64,000 nt of DNA, taken from Methanobacterium bryantii. Its GTDB lineage: Archaea; Methanobacteriota; Methanobacteria; Methanobacteriales; Methanobacteriaceae. Position 1 is the stretch's first letter, and each line of letters starts with the position of its first letter. The stretch spans positions 349,970 to 413,969 of the forward strand of contig NZ_LMVM01000023.1 of the NCBI RefSeq assembly GCF_002287175.1, given 5' to 3'. Below, one piece after another: positions 45,264 through 53,134 of this stretch. The translations under genes and the position numbers were made by a program. The notes below the pieces were generated by a model. The model saw only the letters and a program-made list of their open reading frames with translations. It had not been told where the DNA came from and ran no database searches.

Positions 45264-46205
45264 ATGAATTCACTTCTAAGTTTTGCTGAAAAAAATCTTG
45301 AAGAGTTGGTCACACCATTTGGACAGACAGATGTTTTATTACTTTATGCTATTGCTGCAGGTAGACTTAAGAAATATTTAGGAGATCGGGAACTTGCAGG
45401 TAAGATATGGATGCCTTCTGGAAGAATGCGTTATTTGATTAAAAGAGGATCTAAGTTAGAACCGTTATTTGCTCATGAGCTTGAGGAAGCTGTTACTTTA
45501 GAATTTTTAGAACTTAGATCAAAAACAGAACACTTATCATCTGCAAAAAAAGAAATAACAGACGTACAGGCGAAAGTATGGCAGTATTTTCTTCCAAGAA
45601 AGCTTTCTGATTTTTTCTATGCCACAAATCATGAAGGTCCAGGAAAAGAGATTGACAGGATATTTTTTGACATAGACCGTTCTAATGGTATTTCTGCAGA
45701 ACAGGCACAGGAAACCACACAAATATTTGTAGAAACTATAAAAGAAGATCAGGAACTTGAAGAGTTATTAGGAAACTATGACCTATCTATTAACTGGACT
45801 GGCAATTCTTTCCATGTTTTATTCTTTTTAGATGAATTAATGCCCAGTCCATTCTATGATGAACATTTTCAGTATTCAAAAAATGATCCTGAACGTAATT
45901 TTACAGGTAAATGGGCTAAAAAAATTAATGAACAGGTTGAATTTAAAGTAGCAGGAGGCCATGAAAGACAAGGTAATTCTATTAATATAGACCCTTCACA
46001 GAGCCCTTCAGGTAAATTATGCCGTGTTCCTTTAGGATCGTTGCATATGGAAAATCCCGAAACAATAAATGGTATTTCTGTACCTATAACTGAAAAAATG
46101 CTTTATAATGAAGATCTGATTTCTAAATTAACCCTTTATACTCCAAAAGATATTATAAAAAATTTAAGTGAAATTGAAAAAAACTTACCTGAAAGATTCA
46201 GGTAA
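45264..46205 (+). CDS. archaeo-eukaryotic primase family polymerase/primase
   Basis: A 313-residue AEP-fold protein. The metal-binding motif is RIFFDIDRS near residue 138; the SxH motif region is LSINWTGNSFHVLFFL near 180; and the third motif is SGKLCRVPLGSLHM near 255. It is smaller than or unlike the housekeeping PriS and resembles AEP polymerases paired with ATP-dependent ligases. The ligase gene follows after 31 bases. Start ATG 45264 follows GGTTGAT. No Ku or PriL gene is nearby. Confidence 0.75.
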   Translation: MNSLLSFAEKNLEELVTPFGQTDVLLLYAIAAGRLKKYLGDRELAGKIWMPSGRMRYLIKRGSKLEPLFAHELEEAVTLEFLELRSKTEHLSSAKKEITDVQAKVWQYFLPRKLSDFFYATNHEGPGKEIDRIFFDIDRSNGISAEQAQETTQIFVETIKEDQELEELLGNYDLSINWTGNSFHVLFFLDELMPSPFYDEHFQYSKNDPERNFTGKWAKKINEQVEFKVAGGHERQGNSINIDPSQSPSGKLCRVPLGSLHMENPETINGISVPITEKMLYNEDLISKLTLYTPKDIIKNLSEIEKNLPERFR

Positions 46206-46236
46206 AAAATTAAGTTTGAAAGTATCGAGATGCCCG

Positions 46237-48000
46237 GTGATCAAAATTAAGTTTGAAACATTTACAAAAACCCTTGAGAAGTTGGAAAATACCAGTTCTC
46301 AAAATGAAATGGTAGACATCCTCGCAGAAACATTCAAAAATTTATGCGACGATGAGATAGGTGAAGTCTGCTATTTAGTACTGGGAGAAATAGGGCCAGG
46401 TTATGAAGATGTTAATCTTGGTTTAAGCGAAAAAACCGTACAGTCTGCAATTTCACTTGCAAGTGGTTACGATAAAGCACACGTGGGCGAAGAAATAAGA
46501 AATATAGGAGATATAGGCGAAGTTGCAAGTAAAATGCTAAAAGACTCTGAAAAGAAATTTAAAAGGCTTTTAGAAGAGCATAAAGAGCCATCTGTAAATG
46601 ATATTTATAACGGCTTTAGAAAAATCGCTTTTGCAAGTGGTAAAGGTTCTCAAAAGGTTAAAACTGAAACATTAGCTTCAATGCTTCTGGATGCAGATGA
46701 TATGGGGCGGAGATACATTGCAAGATATGCTAATGGTAAAATGAGACTCGGTATTGGAGATATGACTGTTCTAAACAGCCTTTCTGTTTCATTCTTTGGC
46801 TCAAAGAAAGAGAAAAAAGAACTTGAACATGCCTACAACATAAGTTCAGATATAGGACTCATAGCCCGAACTTTAAGTAGCAGTGGGTTACGGGGAGTTA
46901 AAGAGATAAAAATTTCATTAAATAGGCCTATAAAGGCCATGTTAGCCCAAAGAGTATCGGAATTTCAAGATATTAAAGAAAAAATTAAGTCCCGAGATAT
47001 TGCAGCTGAAGAAAAATTCGACGGTGAGCGGATTCAGGCCCATAAAGATGGAAATAATATAAAATTATTTTCCCGGCGTTTAACTGATATAACTGACCAA
47101 TTTCCAGATTTAATTGAACATATTCAAAAATATGTTAAAGTGGAAAAAGCTATTTTAGACGGGGAAGTGATGGCCTATGATTTTCAAGAAGAACTTTTTG
47201 GCTCGTTTCAGATATTAATGCAGCGTCGAAGGAAATATGGAATTAAAGAATACCGAAAAAAGATTCCTGTCAGGTACATGCTGTTTGATGTTCTTTATGT
47301 AGACTGTGAATCATTTATGCATAAAAGCTACCCTGAAAGAAGGAAGAAACTTGAAACAATTGTAGAAGGTTCAAAATACATTTCACTAGCTAATCGGAGA
47401 GTTAGTTCTGACCTTGATGAGATAGATGATTTCTTTCAGGAGTGTATAACTAAAAATCTGGAAGGTATCGTTTGTAAATCATGTGCAGAAGATTCATATT
47501 ATAAAGCTGGGGGAAGAGAGTGGACATGGATTAAATGGAAAAAAGAATACCTCAGCGAACTATCAGATACCCTTGACTTAGTTATCGTAGGCGCATTTGC
47601 AGGTAGAGGAAGACGAAGTGGTACTTATGGAGCCCTTTTATGTGCTGCTTATAACTCTGATGAAGATGTATTCCAGACTGTCTGTAAACTGGGAACTGGA
47701 TTTTCTGATGAACAATTAGCTAACTTACCTAAAACGCTTGAGGACGCAAAAGTAGATAAAAGTCCAGCACGAGTTACAGTGGCCAAAGAAATGAGCCCTG
47801 ATTTCTGGTTTACCCCAAAATATGTGGTAGAAGTACTTGGATCAGAGATAACTAAAAGCCCTGTTCATACATGTAACTGGAATAAATCTGAAAAACAAGG
47901 TTTGGCTTTAAGATTTCCTAGATTCATTAGATGGCGTGAAGAAAAATCTCCAGAGCAAGCTACAAGCTCAAATGAAATTTTACAGATGTATAAAGGATAA
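46237..48000 (+). CDS. ATP-dependent DNA ligase, AEP-linked
   Basis: A 587-residue ligase. The N-terminal DNA-binding domain is about 1-200, the adenylated lysine is in AAEEKFDGERIQAHK near 265, motif III is AILDGEVMAYDF, motif IV is LEGIVCKSC, and motif V is WIKWKKEYL. An OB fold completes it. The start is uncertain: GTG at 46237, or ATT at 46246 with GGTGAT as its binding site; a longer frame overlaps the primase gene. A short duplication (AAATTAAGTTTGAAA at 46208 and 46244) flanks the start. A second, different ligase lies at 53.1 kb. Confidence 0.9.
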   Translation: MIKIKFETFTKTLEKLENTSSQNEMVDILAETFKNLCDDEIGEVCYLVLGEIGPGYEDVNLGLSEKTVQSAISLASGYDKAHVGEEIRNIGDIGEVASKMLKDSEKKFKRLLEEHKEPSVNDIYNGFRKIAFASGKGSQKVKTETLASMLLDADDMGRRYIARYANGKMRLGIGDMTVLNSLSVSFFGSKKEKKELEHAYNISSDIGLIARTLSSSGLRGVKEIKISLNRPIKAMLAQRVSEFQDIKEKIKSRDIAAEEKFDGERIQAHKDGNNIKLFSRRLTDITDQFPDLIEHIQKYVKVEKAILDGEVMAYDFQEELFGSFQILMQRRRKYGIKEYRKKIPVRYMLFDVLYVDCESFMHKSYPERRKKLETIVEGSKYISLANRRVSSDLDEIDDFFQECITKNLEGIVCKSCAEDSYYKAGGREWTWIKWKKEYLSELSDTLDLVIVGAFAGRGRRSGTYGALLCAAYNSDEDVFQTVCKLGTGFSDEQLANLPKTLEDAKVDKSPARVTVAKEMSPDFWFTPKYVVEVLGSEITKSPVHTCNWNKSEKQGLALRFPRFIRWREEKSPEQATSSNEILQMYKG

Positions 48001-48798
48001 CAAATATGCTGAATCCAACTTTTCCCAAATATAAACTTGGAAGGAATGAACGCATGGCAGTAATATTATACAACTCTATTTAACAGCTTATTTTCCAATA
48101 ATTATCCCAATAAAAATAATTTGATCTAAACTTTTTTAATTATAGATATTCATAAATCACTCCCAATTTACATATGTAACAATAATACAGATTAAATACT
48201 ACTCTTTTTAAATATAACCATTAAAAATCATATATAACCATTAAAAAGACATATAAACCTATTTAACAGCTTATTTTCCAATAATTATCCCAATAAAAAT
48301 AATTTGATCTAAACTTTTTTATAGATAGATATTCATAAATCACTCCCAATTTACATATGTAACAATAATACAGATTAAATACTACTCTTTTTAAATATAA
48401 CCATTAAAAATCATATATAACCATTAAAAAGACATATAAACCTATTTAACAGCTTATTTTCCAATAATTATCCCAATAAAAATAATTTGATCTAAACTTT
48501 TTTAATTATAGATATTCATAAATCACTCCCAATTTACATATGTAACAATAATACAGATTAAATACTACTCTTTTTAAATATAACCATTAAAAATCATATA
48601 TAACCATTAAAAAGACATATAAACCTATTTAACAGCTTATTTTCCAATAATTATCCCAATAAAAATAATTTGATCTAAACTTTTTTATAGATAGATATTC
48701 ATAAATCACTCCAATAAGTAATACTAAACTATAAAGTAATATGATAAATCATGGAATAAATTTTTTCACATGATTTTCATTATAGTGGAGGTGAATTT
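48001..48798. other. gap holding the 183-bp tandem array
   Basis: The gap after the ligase holds no gene. Just before the array, GGAAGG and ATG at 48054 open a frame that the repeat cuts short (MAVILYNSI). The remainder is the repeat array at 48076-48713 and the promoter of the first ATP-cone gene. Confidence 0.6.
48076..48713. repeat. 183-bp tandem repeat array, about 3.5 copies
   Basis: Units begin at 48076, 48259, 48442 and 48625 with CTATTTAACAGCTTATTTTC. They are nearly identical. Copies 1 and 3 have TTTTTTAATTATAGATATTC; copies 2 and 4 have TTTTTTATAGATAGATATTC. The ABAB order means a 366-bp dimer was duplicated. Each unit contains two ATATAACCATTAAAAA sub-repeats. No open frame crosses the array. 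The near identity shows a recent expansion. Confidence 0.9.
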
Positions 48799-49080
48799 AT
48801 GACAGATGTTATAAAAAGTAATGGAAAAAGAGAGCAATTTAGCGAACAAAAAGTAAAAAATTCAATTGAAAATGCAGTTAAAGATGCTGGTTTTAGCCCA
48901 CAGGAAAAAATGAACGTTATAGAACATGCATCACAGGATGCTGCACAAATGGCTCAAGGCCAGGATGAAATTAAAACAAGACAAATAAGAGACACCATAT
49001 TAAATGATTTAGAACAAGATGATCAGCAAGTTGCCAACGCATGGAAGCAGTATGAACGCCAGCATGGAATTAACTACTGA
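48799..49080 (+). CDS. stand-alone ATP-cone protein, copy 1
   Basis: A 93-residue protein that is only an ATP-cone: VIKSNGKREQFSEQKVKNSI, then IENAVKDAGFSPQEK, IKTRQIRDTILNDLEQDD and the final AWKQYERQHGI. In ribonucleotide reductase and NrdR this domain binds ATP/dATP for allostery. Here no enzyme is attached. Copies 2 and 3 follow. The GTGGAGGTGA binding site is strong and identical in copy 2. Confidence 0.85.
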   Translation: MTDVIKSNGKREQFSEQKVKNSIENAVKDAGFSPQEKMNVIEHASQDAAQMAQGQDEIKTRQIRDTILNDLEQDDQQVANAWKQYERQHGINY

Positions 49081-49178
49081 TTTCTTAAAATTTCTATTTT
49101 AAACCCGTTTAATAGATAAATAAGGTTACTTTAGTCTAAATTTATGAAATAATATTTTAATATGGTGGAGGTGAATTT

Positions 49179-49499
49179 ATGACAGATGTTATAAAAAGAA
49201 ATGGTAAAAAAGAACAGTTTAGCGAACAAAAAGTAAAACATTCCATTGAAAGTGCAATTAAGGATGCCGGACTAAACCCGCAACAAAAAAGTGGCTTAAT
49301 TGATAATACCGTAAATGATGTAAAACAGCAAGTAATGAACAAAGATGAAGTAAGAACAAACGAAATAAGAGATATAGTAATAGATGACTTAGACCAAGAT
49401 GAAGAACAGGCCGGAGAAACAACAGTTGGACAGGCATGGAGAAATTATGAAGAAGAACATGGAATTATCTATGAAGAAAGCAGCAGACGCAGAAGATAA
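49179..49499 (+). CDS. stand-alone ATP-cone protein, copy 2
   Basis: A 106-residue paralogue that starts VIKRNGKKEQFSEQKVKHSI. The C-terminal part extends to AWRNYEEEHGIIYEESSRRRR with a basic tail. The upstream sequence from the ribosome binding site to codon 10 is nearly identical to copy 1, so the duplication is recent. Confidence 0.85.
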   Translation: MTDVIKRNGKKEQFSEQKVKHSIESAIKDAGLNPQQKSGLIDNTVNDVKQQVMNKDEVRTNEIRDIVIDDLDQDEEQAGETTVGQAWRNYEEEHGIIYEESSRRRR

Positions 49500-49679
49500 T
49501 TCTATTTAAATTAGGGGAGAATTATAAACTCCCCACATTTAGCCTAATAATAAGTATATTCTTATTTAATTAATTTTAGATAGTTTAATTAAAAAATAAC
49601 ATTCTATACATGCTTTTATATTTTGATTTCATAGTTTCTTAATAAAAAGTTAACTTTTATATTGGGAGGATGTAAATTT

Positions 49680-49979
49680 ATGACCGATGTAATTAAAAGA
49701 AACGGCAAAAAAGAGCCTTTTAGCGAACAAAAAGTAAAAAATTCTGTTGAAAGTGCAGTTAAAGATGCAGGATATAGAACGCATGCCAAAAAAAGACTCA
49801 TAGATAAAACTCTGAAGGACTTAAATCAAGCAGTGCAAGGTAAGGAAGAAATATCCTCAGCAAAAATACGCAACATAGTAATAAATGAACTTGAACAGGA
49901 GTGGGACGGAGATCAGGTCCCTGTTGCAAGGGCATGGCTAAATTATGAATTAAAACACGGAATAATCTATCAAGAGTAA
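49680..49979 (+). CDS. stand-alone ATP-cone protein, copy 3
   Basis: A 99-residue paralogue starting VIKRNGKKEPFSEQKVKNSV, with EISSAKIRNIVINELEQEWD and AWLNYELKHGIIYQE. I chose the ATG at 49680 because GGGAGGA is upstream; an upstream ATG at 49662 overlaps that site. It is the most divergent of the three. Confidence 0.84.
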   Translation: MTDVIKRNGKKEPFSEQKVKNSVESAVKDAGYRTHAKKRLIDKTLKDLNQAVQGKEEISSAKIRNIVINELEQEWDGDQVPVARAWLNYELKHGIIYQE

Positions 49980-50025
49980 TTCATAGTTAAGTAATGACTA
50001 ATTAATCATTTAAGTGTTTAAAAAA

Positions 50026-50760
50026 ATGAAATCCACCCAAAAATACTTTTTAGGCTGCTCTGGATGGTATTATAAGGACTGGGCAGGAAATTTTTATCCT
50101 GAAAAACTGAGTAAGTCAAGATGGTTGGAATACTACTCTAAACAGTTTAACACTGTAGAAATTAACAACACTTTTTATCGATTTCCAAGCGAAAAAACAG
50201 TTAAAGGATGGTATAATAAAACTCCCGATAATTTTAAGCTTACTTTAAAAGCCAATCAGGTTATTACCCATAGAAGAAGATTTAAAAACACACAAAGCAC
50301 ACTTAATCATTTCTATAGTCTTGCAGAAACTCTTAATGAAAAATTAGGATGCATATTATTCCAGATCCCTCCTCAAAAATCAAAAGATATTGATTTTTTA
50401 AAAAATGCCGTCAAACAGTTTGACCTTTCAAAAAATAATATTATAGAATTTAGACATCCAAGCTGGTATAATGACGAAGTTTATGACTTATTAAACGAAT
50501 CTGAAGTAGGATTTTGTTCAGTTTCATCTGCTGATCTTCCAGATGATCTTGTAATAACAGCAAATATCACTTACATTAGATTTCACGGAGTTGGAAGTGA
50601 AAAAAATCACTATCTTTATTCTGATAAAGAATTGAAAGAATGGACAAATAAGCTAAAAGAATCAAATTCAAATCAAGTATTTTGTTATTTTAATAATGAT
50701 TATAATGCAAACGCCCCTAAAAATGCTCAAATGCTGCAAAAAATAATTAGTAACTCATAA
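50026..50760 (+). CDS. DUF72 family protein
   Basis: A 244-residue TIM-barrel-like protein of DUF72 (YecE type). The N-terminal signature is LGCSGWYYKDWAGNFYPEKL; NTVEINNTFYRFPSE and LFQIPPQKSKDI are also typical, as are EFRHPSWY and YIRFHGVG near the end. The family is widespread and its function is not established; the AP-endonuclease-like fold has been noted. It ends one base before the convergent uracil-DNA glycosylase. Confidence 0.88.
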   Translation: MKSTQKYFLGCSGWYYKDWAGNFYPEKLSKSRWLEYYSKQFNTVEINNTFYRFPSEKTVKGWYNKTPDNFKLTLKANQVITHRRRFKNTQSTLNHFYSLAETLNEKLGCILFQIPPQKSKDIDFLKNAVKQFDLSKNNIIEFRHPSWYNDEVYDLLNESEVGFCSVSSADLPDDLVITANITYIRFHGVGSEKNHYLYSDKELKEWTNKLKESNSNQVFCYFNNDYNANAPKNAQMLQKIISNS

Positions 50761-51306
50761 CTACTTTTCAATTGCTTTTTTAAGAATTACCATATCCTTT
50801 TTTAATTGAGGTAAAAGTACACGTGAGTACAACGCTGCAGCTGGGTGGAAAAGAGCCATATATTTTCTACCGTTTAATTTGTATGTATTTCCATGGATCT
50901 GTTTAATATTTTTTTTACCAATTAAGGCATAAGCTGCACTGTTTCCAAGCAATCCCACGATATCAGGGTCGATTAATTCTATCTGCTTGTTTAAATATAG
51001 ATCAATACAGGTAGTATATTCTAACTTTTTTGGTTTTCGGTTGTTTTCAGGCCTGCACTTTACAATTGAAGTGATGTAAATATCAGACCGATCCATGCCT
51101 GCTTCTTCTATTATCTCGCTTAAAATTCTACCTGCCATTCCGATAAATGGTCTTCCAGTTTCATCTTCTTTTTTTCCAGGTGCTTCCCCTACAAGCATTA
51201 TCTTAGCATTTTTCGAGCCTTCCCCAAAAACAACTTTGGTTCTACTCTCATGTAATGGGCATTTAACACAGGTACTTGCAACTTCACAAAGCTCTTCTAA
51301 ATTCAT
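50761..51306 (-). CDS. uracil-DNA glycosylase family 4
   Basis: A 181-residue DNA repair enzyme that removes uracil from DNA. Motif 1 is MLVGEAPGKKEDETGRPF near residue 40, motif 2 is LFHPAAALY near 155, and cysteines CVKCPLH near 13-20 and further C residues form the 4Fe-4S site typical of archaeal type 4 enzymes. It abuts the DUF72 gene tail to tail. Confidence 0.9.
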   Translation of the reverse strand: MNLEELCEVASTCVKCPLHESRTKVVFGEGSKNAKIMLVGEAPGKKEDETGRPFIGMAGRILSEIIEEAGMDRSDIYITSIVKCRPENNRKPKKLEYTTCIDLYLNKQIELIDPDIVGLLGNSAAYALIGKKNIKQIHGNTYKLNGRKYMALFHPAAALYSRVLLPQLKKDMVILKKAIEK

Positions 51307-51311
51307 ATATA

Positions 51312-51830
51312 CTATTTTTTAAACAATTGTATATATGCATATTTTGCAAAATTCTTTTCACGTTTAGATTCTATGAAGTTCCTTAAAGAATCAGCACGTG
51401 AGGTAATTTTCTCAATATTAAATAGCTCCTGCATGTACCCTTCATAATCTACATTTTCAAGTTTAGATTCTATAAAATGATCTAAAGACTTAATGTAGGA
51501 AAGAATAAGTTCAACTCTAAGCATTTCATAAACGTATTTTGCATAATGATTTCTTTCTACGCTTTTTTGTACAAAATGAGTAATATAAGAAACAATGATT
51601 TCCATTTCATCCGATTCATCCGTAGTTCTATGACCTGGCTGATTAACAACACCTTTGATGTTTTCTATCCCTCTAGTTGATCCTACAGTACTTATTGCCA
51701 GTTTAAATGAAGTAATTCCAAACTTAAAGATTAGAACTCCCACTATTGCTATAAATGCCAGTAAAGCAGCATATGATGCAACCATCCATACAAGGTCCAA
51801 AACTGCCATGCCTACCATTTTGTTATTCAT
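51312..51830 (-). CDS. hypothetical membrane-anchored protein
   Basis: A 172-residue protein with a single N-terminal membrane helix (LVWMVASYAALLAFIAIVGV) and a helical charged cytoplasmic part. I do not recognise a family. It lies upstream of the uracil-DNA glycosylase on the same strand, six bases away, so the two are probably cotranscribed. Confidence 0.55.
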   Translation of the reverse strand: MNNKMVGMAVLDLVWMVASYAALLAFIAIVGVLIFKFGITSFKLAISTVGSTRGIENIKGVVNQPGHRTTDESDEMEIIVSYITHFVQKSVERNHYAKYVYEMLRVELILSYIKSLDHFIESKLENVDYEGYMQELFNIEKITSRADSLRNFIESKREKNFAKYAYIQLFKK

Positions 51831-52112
51831 AATATTTAAATTTTTATTACTTTATTACTGGCCTGTTCATAATTTTTTTTAAATAAGCAAAATAACTCAT
51901 ATTAGGAACAATTAAAAATACATATCAAAATAGTTTTGTCTAACACTAGTTAAAAACAGATATTAATGCAATTAATTTGACTTATAACAATACAAACAGG
52001 TAAAAAAATAAAAATATCATTTATTAATTACAGCATCAGTATTACTTTTCCTAAAAAGTGAAAAATATGTAAAATCTTGATTTTTACAATTGTGAAAATG
52101 AGATAAAAATAT

Positions 52113-52907
52113 CTATTCAAATATTTCTTTTTGGCAATTCGGGCAATAATAAGCCGTTCTACTTGAAATTTTAATTGTTTTTAATTTTATATCAGAATTT
52201 GGGCATTTCCCATTCTTTTTTCTGTGGGGAATTATAAATGAATCTGGAAGTTCTTCGCCGGCTATCCTTTTACCCACCGATGTTTTAAGCACATCTTTCA
52301 TTACTTTAAAAATTTGTTCTGTTTGATGATCATTTAACTTATTAGCAGGCACTTTAGGATGAATACACGCCTGAAAAAGTATTTCATCAGAATATATATT
52401 ACCAATGCCTGCTATTATATGCTGATCCATCAATACTGATTTAATGGCACCTTTTTTCCTTTCAAATATCTGTTTAAATGTTTTTAGATCAATTTCAGTC
52501 GCATCATGTCCTAACTTCTTTTCTTTAACAAATTCTTCAATTGAAGAGGCCAGATTGATCTTTCCAAACTTCCGCGGATCATCAAATGCAATGTGGCTCT
52601 CATCCTCAAAAGTTATGAGGAGTCTATCATAAGAAGGTGCTTCATCCTGATTTTTAAAGTATTTAAGCCTTCCAGTCATTCCATAATGTAAAATTAACCA
52701 GAAATCATTGTCTAGAGCTGTAAAAGTATATTTACCATATCTTTTAGTATATTTAAACTTGTGACCTTCTAATTTTTCTTTTAATGCATCTGCATCCACA
52801 TTTTGAAGAAGTTCAGGATTCTTAACCTCTACATTTTCAATAATTTTATCAAGTGAAGTCCTATCTAAATATTTTCCAAATGCTTCCACTTCAGGTAGTT
52901 CCGGCAT
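52113..52907 (-). CDS. Fpg/Nei family DNA glycosylase
   Basis: A 264-residue base-excision glycosylase. The mature N-terminus PELPEVEAFG supplies the catalytic proline and glutamate. LHYGMTGRLKYF and the H2TH helices, with IIAGIGNIYSDEILFQA, are clear. The zinc finger at the end reads CPNSDIKLK...CPNCQ, so one of four usual cysteines is a serine. It probably removes oxidised bases. GGGGGAT lies before the ATG at 52907. Confidence 0.9.
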   Translation of the reverse strand: MPELPEVEAFGKYLDRTSLDKIIENVEVKNPELLQNVDADALKEKLEGHKFKYTKRYGKYTFTALDNDFWLILHYGMTGRLKYFKNQDEAPSYDRLLITFEDESHIAFDDPRKFGKINLASSIEEFVKEKKLGHDATEIDLKTFKQIFERKKGAIKSVLMDQHIIAGIGNIYSDEILFQACIHPKVPANKLNDHQTEQIFKVMKDVLKTSVGKRIAGEELPDSFIIPHRKKNGKCPNSDIKLKTIKISSRTAYYCPNCQKEIFE

Positions 52908-53134
52908 AAAATCCCCCATTTAAGTTACTTGTTTAATATATTTGACTTTGAAATTTAAAAACTTTAAATAAGTTATAAAATTTGGAAAATTTTAGTTTAA
53001 TTCTATATCAAAGATTTTTAACTGGTACCTGAAAGGGAGATAAGTTTATTTTAATGAGCGCTCTATTGTATAACAGAGCAGTTGACGTTTTTATAAGATC
53101 TCATTTATTAAATCTAATTCTATATGTGATAATT

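Noticed and set aside
45264..48000. Full bacterial-type end-joining operon
   Set aside because: No Ku gene lies next to the polymerase and ligase, so the function cannot be claimed from this window alone.
48076..48713. Possible CRISPR array
   Set aside because: Units are 183 bp, contiguous and almost identical, with no short repeats separated by unique spacers, and no cas genes nearby.
48001..48798. Possible replication origin at the AT-rich repeats
   Set aside because: No cdc6/orc gene and no recognisable origin-recognition-box sequence flanks the array.
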